NCBI GenBank assembly: GCA_903813345.2
Contig: CAIIXF020000003.1
Coordinates: forward strand, 27,853,248 to 27,917,247
Source of the DNA: Owenia fusiformis
Lineage: Eukaryota > Annelida > Polychaeta > Sabellida > Oweniidae
DNA length: 64,000 bases
Reading direction: 5' to 3'
Shown here: piece by piece, positions 23,001-34,920 of the stretch
How positions within the stretch are numbered: the first letter of the stretch is position 1
How the letters are laid out: each line of letters begins with the position of its first letter
Program-made: the position numbers and the translations under genes
Notes under the pieces: generated by a model
Database searches by the model: none
Told to the model about the DNA's origin: nothing
The model's input: only the letters and a program-made list of their open reading frames with translations

Positions 23001-26000
23001 ATTCATGCATCAAACTAGTTCAGAGAAAAATGCATTTTAGAATTTTAAAATTTTAACAGTACATATACTCTTACGTTCCTTTCTTAAACTTCCAGGTGCG
23101 CGCGCGACCAGTAGTATGGGGATTGATCCTTCAATTTCTTCTCGGGCTTTTCATACTGAGATGGTCTGTCGGTTATACTGTATTTAAGTTCCTAGGGGAT
23201 CAGGTCCAGCTGTTCCTGAATTACGCAGATGAGGGTTCTAAGTTCGTATTTGGGGATCCTGGCTATTTGATGCACGTGGTAGCATTTAAGGTGGGTAGAA
23301 TAAAAGGGGTTCGTCAATAATCTGTGTTATTAAGGTAGACCGTTAAGAATGAGCTATACATGGTACATTTTTTGGTAGTTCAGAAAAAATTTTCTAGCTA
23401 ATTAAGGTAATGGTTAGGTTATTCAACTGGACTTTATCAATAATTATAAAATATTGCATAATTACGTCATGCTCAACGTTCTTCCCTTTACGCTCGCTTT
23501 ATGCAGAACCAATTTCATAATGGTAATAAGGAAATAACCATAATGACATTATAGGCATACAATTAGTGCTTATGAAATGACGTAATATATAGCATGGATT
23601 TCAAAAAATGGATATGAATCTCCCTTTGACTCAATGGCCTTGGCCTTATTACAGATACACATTTTAGTAACCATTTGGCCAGTCTTCTCACAAATCATGT
23701 TATTTGAAAACTGGGAAAATTATAGATGTCGTGTATGTATGGTTCTTTTTTCACACTGTGAATATTGTTACCAGTTAATGGTTCGATTCTGTCGGAAATA
23801 CCTGTTTTGATCTACTTTTTGATGACCAACTCATTTAAATATGAATGGAATAGTGGCAGGTACTATTCATTTTTAAATGAGTTACCCATAAAGTAGTAGG
23901 TCAATCCGGTAGCCGACAGGCGTTAGTTGAATTCGCGAATACAAGCTTAGATAAAGTACAACATTACCAGTTTTTTGTCGACCCCTACACGTCCATGGTC
24001 CTTGTTGCTACTGTAAAACATACTACCTCTCAATTCTTTCGTTTCAGATACTTCCAGTTGTTGTTTTCTTTAGTTCCTTCATCTCCATTCTCTACTATGT
24101 TGGCCTCATGCAGATGGTCATCCGCAAAATTGCCTTCCTGATGCAAATAACTATGGGTACAACGGCGATAGAGTCATTAAGCGCTGCAGCAAACATATTT
24201 CTTGGACAGGTAAATTCAATTGTATAATTACTATAGTTCTGACATTTCTAAAAGATAAGCGATATTGATCATGATGAAGTGCAAGGATTGCATAGGACAG
24301 CGAATCCCTATATGAAATAATCCATCTACCACTATTAAATATCTATAACCACCATCAGGACAATTTAACACATGTCTCATCTTTTTTATTCAAGTTTAGA
24401 AAAAGATTGCTCAAATGACAATTGAATACTAGTAAATTGCCTTTTAAATTAGAAAACGTAATATGACAATGTTGAACTGGTTCTTAGGTGAGTAATATTT
24501 CGAGCTGTAATAATATTGTTATTGAAATAACAGGTTTTGAGGCATCTATTAGTGAGTCCATATGTATTTTATTTCAATAATATGGTAAAGAAACTATTAA
24601 ACTCGTTAGTGCTTTTCTTTATTGAATATTGTCAATTTATAGCGTTGCTAGCTATCCATGAGCAGATTGGAGTTGATCTTGTTCCAAGAGAGTTGCCAAA
24701 TAATGCAGAAATATTAACGCGATTGAAGGTTTACCAAGAATAGCATTGAGGTCATTTCAGTTTCACTTGGCATTTCTCTGGTCACATAATTGTCCAAACG
24801 TTTTAAATATGTCATGCTCATTGGATTTGAATGATTCAGTGCCATAAGTGGTGAAGATGACCTTGAACTTTGAAGTGATGATGAAAGCTCAATTCAAATT
24901 GTTTCGACCATGTTTGGCCTATCCTTAGTATTTCATATTAAGTACGTTTTTCAACGGATACTACAAAGTCTTTAGGCTTGAGAGTGAGTCCATATTTCGA
25001 TTCGTATTCGTACGTCATCCCTGGTACCGTGGCGAATGAACATCTCTGGTATAACGTGCTAAAGAATATACAAAGCTCCATCTTAGCAAGCTGTTCCCCG
25101 GGACAACGACGACGCCCCATTCCGAATGGTATGAACTTCTCTGCCATGACTCTATCTACAGTTTTCGTTGCCTCGTCGTAAAACCGATAGGGGTCGTATT
25201 TCTCGGGGTTGGGGAAGTTTGCGGGGTCGCGGTTTACTGACCACATGTTGATAAAGATAAGAGTCCTTTCTGCGATGAAGTGGCCGTTGAGGATAGAATC
25301 ACGTGTAGAACTGTGAGGGAGTGCGAAGGGGAATATGCAGGAGTGTCGCATCGTTTCTAAAATACACGCCTCTGTAAAAGGAAGATTCTCGTAGTCGTTG
25401 TACGACGGGTACCGATCTTTCCCGATGACGCTGTCAATCTCTGCTTGCATCTGTTTCTGGAACTCGGGATTTGTAGCCATAAAGAGGATGCTCCATTGAA
25501 GTGTTGTTGCGATGGTGTCAAACCCAGCTCCGATCATTTCTTGAACCGTTGTCAGGATGTGATCATCGGTAAGGCCGACAGCTTCCTTTTCCTCGCGAGG
25601 TGTTTCCTTGACGAAATGAATCAAAGCATCGGTAATGTCCCTAAGGTAAGAGCTGTCGTACGTACTCAAATGTTCGTCTGTTTTACGATCGCAGAATTTA
25701 TTCATCGTGTCCAAAATACCAAGGAAATTCTTCAGCGGTGGATTTGGAAAATGCTTTAACCATGGCATTATGTCCACGGGGTTACCAGCGGCAGCAAACG
25801 ACATGAAATCGTCATTATTTTTGATGAGTTGTTGAAAGTCGGGATCATCTCGCTGATAACGCTTCCCGAAACACATTGCGCAAATAATGTTCCCCACTGA
25901 TAGGTAGATTTCGTTATGGGGATCAATAGGGGTATTGCCTTTGCCCTGATCGATCAGGTTCCCAACAAGTACCTCTGCTTCTGCCTCAATGAAAATATGC

Positions 26001-29000
26001 ATCGGGTTGTCGCGAGAGTTGAGCATCATTGCCAAGGCGTTTTGCGCTATACGCCTATGTGTTCTCCAACGTGGTGTATAATCACCAAATCCCATGCTTA
26101 TTCCTTTACCTATGAAATTAAACGTGTAAAAGTCCGGCCTGCCACTAAAGTCTTCATATTGCCGTACCAGTGCCTGTCTGATCGTTTCGAGTCCATTTAA
26201 CACAACAGTAGGCCGACTTCCCATTTGTATCTTAAAAACGTTGCCATATTTTGTCCACATTTTTGTTAAACTTTTGTGCGGGCTACTACCCAATTGTAGA
26301 AGATTTCCTAGAACCGGAAGTCCCCATGGTCCAGGGGGCTCACATTGCGAATAACGAACATCTCCGTCAACGCTCCATACATATCGCTTCAGCAGTATGA
26401 AAGAAATGTAGACTAAAATGCTAAGAATGAGTAAATTGTAAAGTCCAAGTCCCGAGAAAAAATTCCCGATTAAAGACATTCTAGAACACGTCACTCGCTA
26501 GCGACGTCTTGCGTTCAGTGATGATTCAAATTTGAAAATTCTCGATGCCAAGATCAAGATGGAACTGTTCCAACCTTCAGTGATGATGGCCCTGTCTGGT
26601 ATCTGCGCTTATTTGTATTGGGTCATTATATTCCTACTAAACGGGAGTATCATTCCCATAAGGTATCTTCTCATAGGTTAACCACACATTTTAACCAACG
26701 TTCTGATTTTTGATCAGAAATATGGGAGTGGCTCTTCTCAGCCAATTGAAATCTACCAGGTCAATCTTATGGTATCACGTGGTATGCAGTGTATTATGGG
26801 CGTTTGGCGACTCTTATACTTCCATCATTTTGATGGAAACCAGACGTCATCAGTAATACCATTTATTGACCCACTTCTTCGAATGTTGCCAACACAAAAC
26901 TTAATGAGCGCGATGACAGTATAGAAAGTGACACGTTTTAACACATAAACAATGACAATAAGTAAACATAAATAATTGTGTGATTGTAAAAATGTGTAGT
27001 CTGCGTTTTTATAAACACATTCACTTCCTTAAAATAATTTGCTCTTTGCCCTAAAAAAGATCGAAATTAGTCCATGACTGCTCAACAGGATTAAGTTCAA
27101 GGTCATATAAACTTAAACCACCCCATGGACCGTCTAGACATTTCATAATTATACATCATTGGTATTTTAGATAAACTTCGATCAATCTCAAATTAACGGT
27201 GTTAGCTCTTTCCCTCGGAGTTGACACTGTGACATCTTGTACCTGCCAAAATTATATCAATCAAGTATACGTTGTATGCCAATGTCGAGTATGGCATGAA
27301 CGTGCATATATGTACTTAATAATTGATTGGTTAATTCTTTGTTTTTTGTTTGATTGATTTAACTGATTCACTTATTGTTTTTCAAATTAGGTGGAGACCG
27401 CAGTGATGCTGAAGCCGTTCATAGGGAAACTTACAAGGTCAGAACTGCACGCAGTCATGACAGGGGGCTTCGCAACCATTGCTGGCACGGTGGTGGCCGC
27501 CTATATAGAATTCGGTGTAAGTGAGTGCAAAGAGTACGACGGTTGTGACCGCACGGTTGGGTTCAATTTATGTTGCTGCACATGCGGTTTTGAATATTTT
27601 ACACAAATAATGACGATCATTAGCTTTACTATGTGTTTTGCATCTGAGATCAATCTAGAACAAACACCGCAAATTTACAACGTGTGTTTTAGCCCTTCAA
27701 CTTCTTAGTGTACTGAGTAGTTAATTTCGATTGATTAAAAAGAAGTTCTAAACTGTTCTTTCCGATGTGTAAAGAAAGATTGTCCTACTATGTCACTTGT
27801 GTATTTGATGATGTACCTTGTTTTGTGAATACGTCATTTTTCAGTTTCATTTATCATGAATGAAGAAAAGACTCGTTCTTCTGTTCTGTTGATAAAAAAG
27901 TGTATTTTTCAATTTATATTGAAAAATATCAGTCAGAAGGACTATGCATCAAAACGTATTCGATCGCTGTTTGGCAAACGAAACAAATTAAACATTATTA
28001 TGTATGAGAATATGTGTGAAATAAACACGGGCTTTTTGAAAGCCCGTGGTGTAATGTATATATAAAATACAATTGTTTCCGTTCTGTCGCAGGCCCCCGC
28101 GGAACACATCCTTTCTGCCGCCATTATGAGCGCCCCAGCCGCCCTAGCCATATCCAAACTTGGTTACCCAGAGACTGAAGACTCTCTCTTCCGTCGCCAG
28201 GATGATATTCAATTAGATAAAGGGTGCGTATCAACATTTATGTTTGCATATTGGATCAGTTAAGTAAGGTCAGTTTCGTTTCCAAAGCCAAGGCCATTCG
28301 AAAAGTCGGTTTTGAACTGATGGACTATGAACATGTCTCGAGGTCAAGGTCAAACCAGGTCAGCTCATCTGTATTTTATTACATCATCTTAAAGAGGAGA
28401 CCCTGTTGTCTGATTACTTCCCTCAATCTTCAAATCACCGCCCTGGTTCAATAGTCTTGCCTCAAGACTGCCCCCCCCCCTCGTGTACTTTACCTTCCCA
28501 ACAAATGATGTGTGTACATGGGTATACACAGTCTTGAAGCAAGACTATGGTTCAACTTAACATTCGCTTTATTTTACAGGCCAGAAACCAATATTATTGA
28601 AGCTGCAAGCAATGGTGCGATGAATTCAATCAAGCTCTGTGCAGGAGTTGTCGTGAACCTAATAGCGTTTATATCCCTCCTAGCGTTCATTAATGCCTGT
28701 ATGGGATACCTTGGTGGTAGAGTCGGATACCCAGAGTTAGACTTTCAAGTGAGTTCTATATCCATTTTGTACCTTGGTGATGTGTTGCCCTTATAAATGT
28801 GTTTTGGGTGTGGTGGAATATTGTTTTACGAGATATAAAAAATGGGGAGAGTTGTGATGTGATGTAGTTTGGTACAGTATGTGATGTAGTGTAGTGTAGT
28901 GTGATGTGATGTGATGTTGTGTGGTATGATATGATGTGATGTAGTGTAGTGTGATGTGATGTAGTGTGGTATGATATGATGTGATGTATCGTAGTGTGAT

Positions 29001-32000
29001 GTTGTGTTATGTGGTATGATATGATGTGATAGTGTAGTGTGATGTGATGTGATGTAGTGTAGTGTGATGCGATGTGTTGTTATGTAGTGTGGTATGATAT
29101 GATGTGATGGAGTGTAGTGTGATGTTGTGTGGTATGATATGATGTGATGAAGTGTAGCGTAGTATGGTGGGATGTTGCGTGGTTTGATATGGTGTGATGT
29201 GATGCTGTGTAGTATGATGGGATGTGTCCAGTATTGTGCAATATATTGTGGTGAAATCCGATGTAGTATAGTATGGTGTAGTGTGGTGTGATGCGGTTCG
29301 GTGCAGTATAATATAATGTTGTGGTGTGGTATGATATGATGCGGGGTGGTATATTGTGGTATGGTGCAGTATGGTATTATATGATGCGGCGAATTGATAT
29401 GTCCACAAAAAAGTATACCCAACTTCAAAGCCAGGATACCAGAATTCTGAGCAATTTTTAAAAAATTTAAAGGCTGCAGTAGAAGGCCTAGTTTATTCTC
29501 CATCAAATGGTACCTAGATAATTATGTAACTGTCATTAATGACTGAGAAATCAAGACTTTTATGAAAGGTGGTAAAATTAGCACTGTGCCAAGTTAGCAT
29601 TGACACAATGAATGTTTTTTTGAGTTCAAAACATTATTAATGTTCAAATTCAATATTGTCCCATGTTCTTCAACCTTTTTTTATTGCTACCTCCCTCTTA
29701 GGAATTAGATCACAAGAGCCTCTTGAACAGCAATGAAACTTCTACTTGATGATATGCAGCCTTGAAGTCAATTATACCCCCATTCGAGTCAATATACCCT
29801 GGCTGAAATCCTCATTGGAGAGGTTAAGCTAACGATGTTTTTCACAACGTAACCGTGAACGCAAAGTACAAAAATTAACAAAGGAATGTATCGAGCGCTC
29901 ATAGTTTTATGCGCGCTTAGTCTACTTCAGATACGCTTTCAGCTTCAGAGTTTCGGGTTTAGAACGGGAGATTTGAAATTTGACGTTGGGTCAACGGGAA
30001 CCATTTTACTCGTGTCTATTGAACACTATGCTGTCAATTTTGATTTCGATGCACAGTTGAATTCTTGCTGAACACGATGATGTATGTCATGCATGATTTA
30101 GCGCAAAAAATCTTACGAAACGAGCTCGTTTAAAATATGTATTAGAAAACCAGCTATAAAACCGCATCAATGACATACTATAGAATCATTACACGCTATG
30201 GTGTAGTCTAAACAAACACTGGATTTAAACGGCTATTTATATGAGAAGGCTACATGAATTTGTATATGGTCGAGTGATACGTACAGGTTCAGTTTCGATT
30301 ATATGCAAAGCTTAACCTCTCCACTTTCTCACCAGAACTCAAGTTGATTGAGTCCCAACAAGTAGATTTATGTTGGACAGTATTGCTAGAATCCATTTTA
30401 CAATAGTAAGAATAGGTGTTCTTAAACAGTACACTGGACTTGCTTTTTGTCGGCTCTACTGCTCAGGTGTCAGTTGAACCATGTTTGCAGGCCTATTTTA
30501 GAGTAAGTAAGCTTTTTGCAAAATCTTTTGTCATAAGAGATTTACTCAGCCCCCAGTCCAGTACATTATGAAAGTCCTGTCATCTAATATAAAGTAACAG
30601 AAAAAGAATACTAAGCCAATTAAACATCGATTGCAACACAGGAAGATAACTTGGCACAGTGCTAATTTTACCACCTATCAGAATGGTCGTGATTGCCCAG
30701 TCATACATGATAGTTACATAATGATCTAGGTACCATTTGATGGAGGACAAATAAGGCTTTTTGCTGTTACCTTGGATTTCAAAAAGATTGCTCAGGATTC
30801 TAGTAATTCGATTTTGAAGTTGGGTATACTTTTTTTGTGGACGCCCTGTAGAGGTGGTGATGTATGGTTTGGTGTGGTGCAGTGTGGTGTAGTGTAATGT
30901 CGCATATTGTGGTGTGGCATGATATGGTATGATGTAGTGCGATATGGCGTGGTGTTATGTGATTACATGGGATGTGGCCTTTATTGGTGTTGAGTTGTTT
31001 TGTGTTGTGTTGTGGTGTGTTATGTAATTTTCCAAATGATCTTATTTTGATAGAACTGTCCCTTACACAAAGTACTTTACCGGTGTAAAAGGGTAGTAGG
31101 TCCAATTAATTTATGGTCCTACTCTCCATTGATTTATATGGTGACCTCTTTGTGCTCTTTCCCTTATTATCGTATACACAATCAGGGCCAGTAATTAAGG
31201 GCCTTTAAAAGGGGACCATAATCCCCGGGGGACCATAATTTCTTTCACATCGGCAAATTATATTTCCTATTTCAGACAATATGTTCGTATCTGTTTGTTC
31301 CATTAACACTGATAATGGGAGTACCCTGGGTCGATGCAAGAAAAGTCGCCCGATTGATAGGAACAAAGATCTTCCTGAATGAGTTCTTGGCGTATGCGGC
31401 TCTTGGGCCTATGATTGATGGAGGTGAACTACAGGTGTGTAATGAAATGTGAAGATATGTCCGTTCGGTATTGAGCTTACGGTATTGTAGTCTCTATACT
31501 AATAGTCACAACACAACAATATCACAAAACATACTGACACCTCTTAAATGAAAGATTGATTTAAAAATAGACACTAAACATTGAATTTCTGATTTTGGAG
31601 ATGTACATGGTGGAAAACCGACTTTTGAATGACCATATTTTTGTCTTCGGATTTTAAGATCAAAATAAACTTTCATTGTCCTTAATCGGCGACATTATCG
31701 AAGAAGTTCCGTTTGTTAACATTGAAAAATTGCCTAAATCAGTGGAGTGCATGGGATGACACGGGATACGACCGTGACTGATAAATTGTGGTTTCATCTT
31801 CATTCTTGGCACTGTAATAAGGTTGAAGTTTGAACAATATATACAATTCATATATGTAACCTATGCTATGTATACGGGATAAGTATTATGTATGGATGTA
31901 TGATGTTAAAGTATGGCAGCATTTCAAAAACTATATCCGTACGTAATTCAGCGCCATCTTTTCTTTCACGTTAAATTTTTAAATACATGTATATGTATCT

Positions 32001-32718
32001 TTTTCTGTGTTGGACATACCATATTTCCTTTCATTGGCCTTATTTTAATTGATATAATTATCAAGTTCCCAAAAATGTTATCTTGTAACTACCAACTGGC
32101 ACCTTGGTTAAAATATTGAAGGAAAATGTTGCTTTTCAGGAGAGATCTGCAGTGATAGCGACTTATGCCTTGTGTGGCTTTGGAAGTGTGGCCGCCCTTG
32201 GTATCAACCTCGCTGCACTCGCATTGCAGGCTCCAGAGAGAAAAGGGGTGATTGCAAAGAATATGATTCGAGCCATGATCTCTGGCAACATAGCTTGTTT
32301 CATGACCGCTTGTATTGCAGGTAGTTAGAAATGTTTTAACTGTATTCCAGATTGTATCGTTTAAAGTGGCAATGAGTGGACTGCAATGTTTGTAAAATGT
32401 ACGATTTCACAACAATCTAAATGCGCATTGAAGAATAGTTTATATAGTATTTATTTCATATTATAAATGATAAATAATATAGTGATTCTAACAAAGTTAG
32501 GAAATTGTGATCACAAACTAACTATACATATGATAGTATACTATACAGTACAGTGATTGTATACTGTATATATAGTGATTTTATTGATACCTATTCAAAA
32601 TTTCGGGTCTAACTCAATTCATTTTATTTCAGGTATATTGTATCAGGGACAATCATTCACCGACTTGTCTGTTGCTAACACCACAAGTACCTCAACTACC
32701 GTGATGACTGTACATTGA
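20079..32718 (+). CDS. SLC28-family concentrative nucleoside transporter-like protein (10 exons, 600 aa)
   Basis: Exons: 20079-20530, 22598-22739, 23096-23290, 24048-24209, 27391-27516, 28093-28223, 28580-28748, 31276-31434, 32140-32320, 32633-32718. All borders are GT-AG and the joined frame is open for 600 codons, normal for the family. The ATG at 20079 (ACACAATGG) is preferred. The N-terminus is cytoplasmic-type (about 70 residues), followed by many hydrophobic segments. Family hallmarks: RARPVVWG, FKFLGDQVQLFLNY, NIFLGQ, ELHAVMTGGFATIAG, IMSAPAALAISKL, LNEFLAY and FMTACIAG. Members carry nucleosides into cells with sodium. Here the usual GQTEA reads GQVET (316-320) and the usual ANIGS reads GSVAA (527-531), so the substrate may differ. 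Na+-site Asn (NIFLG) and Glu495 are kept. Intron 4 (3.2 kb) contains an antisense P450; introns 1 and 7 contain transposons; introns 2, 3, 5, 6, 8 and 9 show nothing else I can name. Confidence 0.92.
21121..21183. promoter_or_regulatory. Two NRF1-like palindromes around an inverted CCAAT box (intron 1)
   Basis: GCGCATGCGC (21121-21130) and TGCGCATGCG (21172-21181) lie 40 bp apart with ATTGG between. GCGCATGCGC is the vertebrate NRF1 core. The group looks like a compact promoter or enhancer in otherwise AT-rich intron DNA, 0.6 kb after exon 1. It could equally be the end of an old repeat. Confidence 0.35.
21203..21524. mobile_element. 304-bp TIR mini-element with 9-bp target duplication (intron 1)
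   Basis: The direct repeat GACGAAGAC (21203-21211 and 21516-21524) flanks an element with exact 20-bp inverted ends starting AAGGAGGATTGGCTCCCAGA; CGATATT is repeated further in. A 9-bp duplication fits Mutator-like or Merlin-like transposition. It is too short to encode a transposase. Confidence 0.85.
24938..26479 (-). CDS. CYP1-like cytochrome P450, single exon (513 aa)
   Basis: A haem-thiolate mono-oxygenase of clan 2. It has an N-terminal membrane anchor (LLILSILVYISFILL), the hinge PPGPWGLPVLGN, SGRPDFYTF, the I-helix motif AGFDT, the K-helix ETMR (375-378), the haem loop FGMGRRRCPGE with Cys459, and full length. ICAMCFGKRY, GNPVDIMPWL and FPFALPHSSTRD resemble CYP1 more than CYP2 or CYP17. 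CYP1 enzymes oxidise aromatic compounds on the ER membrane with P450 reductase. The ATG at 26479 is used; the extra five codons upstream begin with GTG. The gene lies wholly inside intron 4 of the SLC28 gene on the opposite strand. It has no introns; fish CYP1C genes are also single-exon, so this need not be a recent retrocopy. No stop or frameshift is seen. Confidence 0.93.
   Translation of the reverse strand: MSLIGNFFSGLGLYNLLILSILVYISFILLKRYVWSVDGDVRYSQCEPPGPWGLPVLGNLLQLGSSPHKSLTKMWTKYGNVFKIQMGSRPTVVLNGLETIRQALVRQYEDFSGRPDFYTFNFIGKGISMGFGDYTPRWRTHRRIAQNALAMMLNSRDNPMHIFIEAEAEVLVGNLIDQGKGNTPIDPHNEIYLSVGNIICAMCFGKRYQRDDPDFQQLIKNNDDFMSFAAAGNPVDIMPWLKHFPNPPLKNFLGILDTMNKFCDRKTDEHLSTYDSSYLRDITDALIHFVKETPREEKEAVGLTDDHILTTVQEMIGAGFDTIATTLQWSILFMATNPEFQKQMQAEIDSVIGKDRYPSYNDYENLPFTEACILETMRHSCIFPFALPHSSTRDSILNGHFIAERTLIFINMWSVNRDPANFPNPEKYDPYRFYDEATKTVDRVMAEKFIPFGMGRRRCPGEQLAKMELCIFFSTLYQRCSFATVPGMTYEYESKYGLTLKPKDFVVSVEKRT
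28845..29400. repeat. TG-rich degenerate satellite, left part (intron 7)
   Basis: An irregular array of GTGATGTGATGT, TAGTGTAGTGTG and GGTATGATATGAT words. Frames on the minus strand read as long His/Thr/Ser strings and are repeat artefacts. The array resumes at 30851-31020 beyond a transposon. Confidence 0.85.
29401..30848. mobile_element. Non-autonomous transposon with about 195-bp inverted ends (intron 7)
   Basis: Arms 29401-29597 and about 30647-30842 are inverted copies starting GTCCACAAAAAA and containing AGTATACCCAACTTC. The right tip reads ...GTGGACGCCCTG followed by TA, as in Tc1/mariner-type ends; the left tip has lost its outer bases. A second, inner inverted repeat (GAGAGGTTAAGCT near 29818, reversed near 30308) makes a nested fold. 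No transposase is seen. Confidence 0.75.
30851..31020. repeat. TG-rich degenerate satellite, right part (intron 7)
   Basis: GGTGTGGTGCAGTGTGGTG-like words of the same kind as at 28845-29400. The two were probably one array before the transposon entered. Confidence 0.75.
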
Positions 32719-32988
32719 GTCCAAAACGAGGCAATCATGACGACGTTCTCCTAGAAAATAATGTAAAATAACAATACAAAATACAATGTAGGCTTACTTC
32801 ATACACGTGGACGCTCAAATGGAAAGCAATACTGTTTAGCACGAGTTGTACCTAAATGATGGAATAGACTAGAACCACAATACACACATCTATGCTATGT
32901 ATTGAAATGCTATGAGTCTTTATTTATTTAACATATGACTATTATCACACATTCTTTTTTTAACACGTCGTGCAACCGGAAGTACGGT
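32719..32988. other. SLC28 3' flank
   Basis: AT-rich sequence after the SLC28 stop codon. It should hold the 3' UTR. I see no clear AATAAA within 150 bp of the stop and no gene. Confidence 0.5.
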
Positions 32989-34301
32989 ACACGGCGTGTA
33001 GCAATTATGTTGGCGCCAAGTTTTAAACGCTCCTACATGCACGACGGAGCGTTTCATTTACGCGGAAACGCTCCGGAGCGAAATAAAATGGCGGCTAATG
33101 AAGATTTCACTATGACCGTAAGTATTGTTTCTCTCGTTTCTCTTACATATCATATGTTATGGTGAAATATTATGTACCATTCGATGAACAATACCGTGAG
33201 CAAAGATCTTATTTATTCAACTTCTGGTGGTAAACTGTTATTTGCTTGATCAAAGCTCCGTAGTGTAGATCGAACGAATCTGAAGATGACGATTTGACCA
33301 CAAATTACGAATTAAAGTATTTCTATGAAAACGTTAATATTTCTGTTAAAGTAGTAGATCACAAACTCGTATATTCTCATTTCTTAAAATCCCAGTCCAA
33401 ATCCATTACTTGTTCTCAGTAATCGCTTGTTTTCCTCGAAACGCTCCGTCGATTTAGAACACAATTTTAGAAACGCTCTTACCATTTTGTTTTGATATCA
33501 TTTTCAGATTATTAGAGAAGAGTTCCGAATAGAATCTATCTTTCAAAAACGTGTTGTACTTGTTAGGCAAATTGAAACATCTGAACCTGGTGGTGCTAAA
33601 CGTGCAACTAGCTGATTTAAGCCTACATTAGATGATGTTATGCCTACATGTGTGCTAGATCATAAAACTATAGAAAAAAACGAAAATTAATATGTGAATT
33701 AATCTTTCTTCTTTTAATGCCAAGGGACATAATAGATCTTAATTTCTTTCTCTTCCTGAAAAGGAAAGGTAAGCTATATATTTCCTAAACAGATCTAGAC
33801 TACCGGAGCGTTTCCAGTTCACTGTGTTAACCAGATCGGAGCGTTTCTTGAATATGAGAATGTCATCATTTTTAAGACTGGATTTTCGGTCATCAAATCA
33901 CTATTACGATAATGTATGGTGCGTTGAAGCATTGGAATTTGACTAAAATATACGTTGGTGCTCTAATCTTGGCTCAACTAATCACATGTATCGACAAAAT
34001 GGGTTTTGACCGGTAGAATGACAAATACGTTTTTGGATTTTGATAACTATACTGCTTCGTACAGCTCTTCCTAATTGCTTCAAACGTCAACAGCCAGCCA
34101 AGTACAACATGAATATCACACCCATCGAATGGTATACTCGAAATATGTAACTCATACCTCTTATTCCCATTATTGGGGAAATCGTCAGACGGCTCATCAT
34201 TCCCGCCAACCAGTTTTCCTACTCTGGAGCGTTTCTTTGTTTAATTTCAGTAATGAAACGCTCCGTCGTGCATGTAGGAGCGTTTGGGTTATACACCGTG
34301 T
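32989..34301. mobile_element. 1.3-kb inverted-repeat element built on AAACGCTCC
   Basis: Arms 33025-33059 and 34251-34285 match in inverse at 34 of 35 positions. Outer tips ACACGGCGTGTA (32989) and ATACACCGTGT (34291-34301) also match imperfectly. Each arm is itself a hairpin, with AAACGCTCC facing GGAGCGTTT. About ten AAACGCTCC or GGAGCGTTT words occur across the element (for example 33025, 33045, 33437, 33804, 33838, 34225). No convincing target duplication is seen. A candidate small gene starts just inside the left arm. Confidence 0.7.
33088..33615 (+). CDS. Candidate tiny two-exon gene inside the inverted-repeat element (45 aa)
   Basis: ATG at 33088 opens exon 1 (33088-33117, MAANEDFTMT), which ends at a strong donor GTAAGTATT. 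A strong acceptor (TCATTTTCAG) precedes exon 2 (33508-33615), which continues in phase: IIREEFRIESIFQKR and so on, to a stop. I do not recognise the product. It could be the remaining first exons of a transposase whose body has been lost, or a chance arrangement. The start lies 29 bp inside the left arm, where a transposase gene of the parent element would begin. Confidence 0.3.
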
Positions 34302-34920
34302 CATTTATTTCGACTTTTTATACGTTTTTCCGATCGGCCTTGCTACACAGTGATATTTCTAGTATCATTACATCTCAATATTTCATCTGAACATGATCCA
34401 AAACGTCTCACATCTTCTAGCTTAAAGTTGAGGCTAGAAGATAGGCTAAACATCCCAAGGGAATGGAGCATCCCGCCTTGACCCCGGGAATAGAGCCGAG
34501 CATCAGCAATGGACCGTCCTAATAGAGATCCTAATACTGATCCAAATGACCCATCCAGTATTTCTCTCGGGAAATCAAATATTTGAAAATCGAAAGACAA
34601 AATAGTCACATTTAAGTCATGAAAAATAACATTTGAAAGATTAAAAAAAAATTTTACTTTGCATGAGGCCTTCATGACCAAAGCTTTCACTGATCAACGT
34701 AATTTGTATAGAAACAATTGTGTTTTATTTTTTACAAAAGGAAACGTAATAAAATTGTTTGGTAAATACAAAACGTGTGATATATAGCATATTAAACTCT
34801 AAACTATTTACTATAATCATACATGTAAATATTTCTAACATCATGGAGCAATTTTATGCAAATATAATAAGTTTTCTCTGAAACACATACTGTACTGCCT
34901 GTTTACGGGATATTATCAAA
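34302..34920. other. Upstream region of the first Spätzle-type gene
   Basis: No gene is seen. There is a short GC-richer patch near 34440-34500 with fragmentary inverted words, then AT-rich DNA. The 34921 gene's promoter should lie here; I see no clear TATA box at the right distance. Confidence 0.5.

Noticed and set aside
24048-27516. SLC28 gene disrupted by the P450
   Set aside because: Exons 4 and 5 on either side join in phase with good splice signals, so the P450 simply lies in an intron.
28826-29506. His/Thr-rich frames on the minus strand (226 and 133 codons)
   Set aside because: They are translations of the TG-rich satellite in an SLC28 intron, with no start context or domain.
34343-34690. 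115-codon minus-strand frame upstream of gene A
   Set aside because: Low-complexity Ser/Leu/Phe composition, no domain, poor start context.
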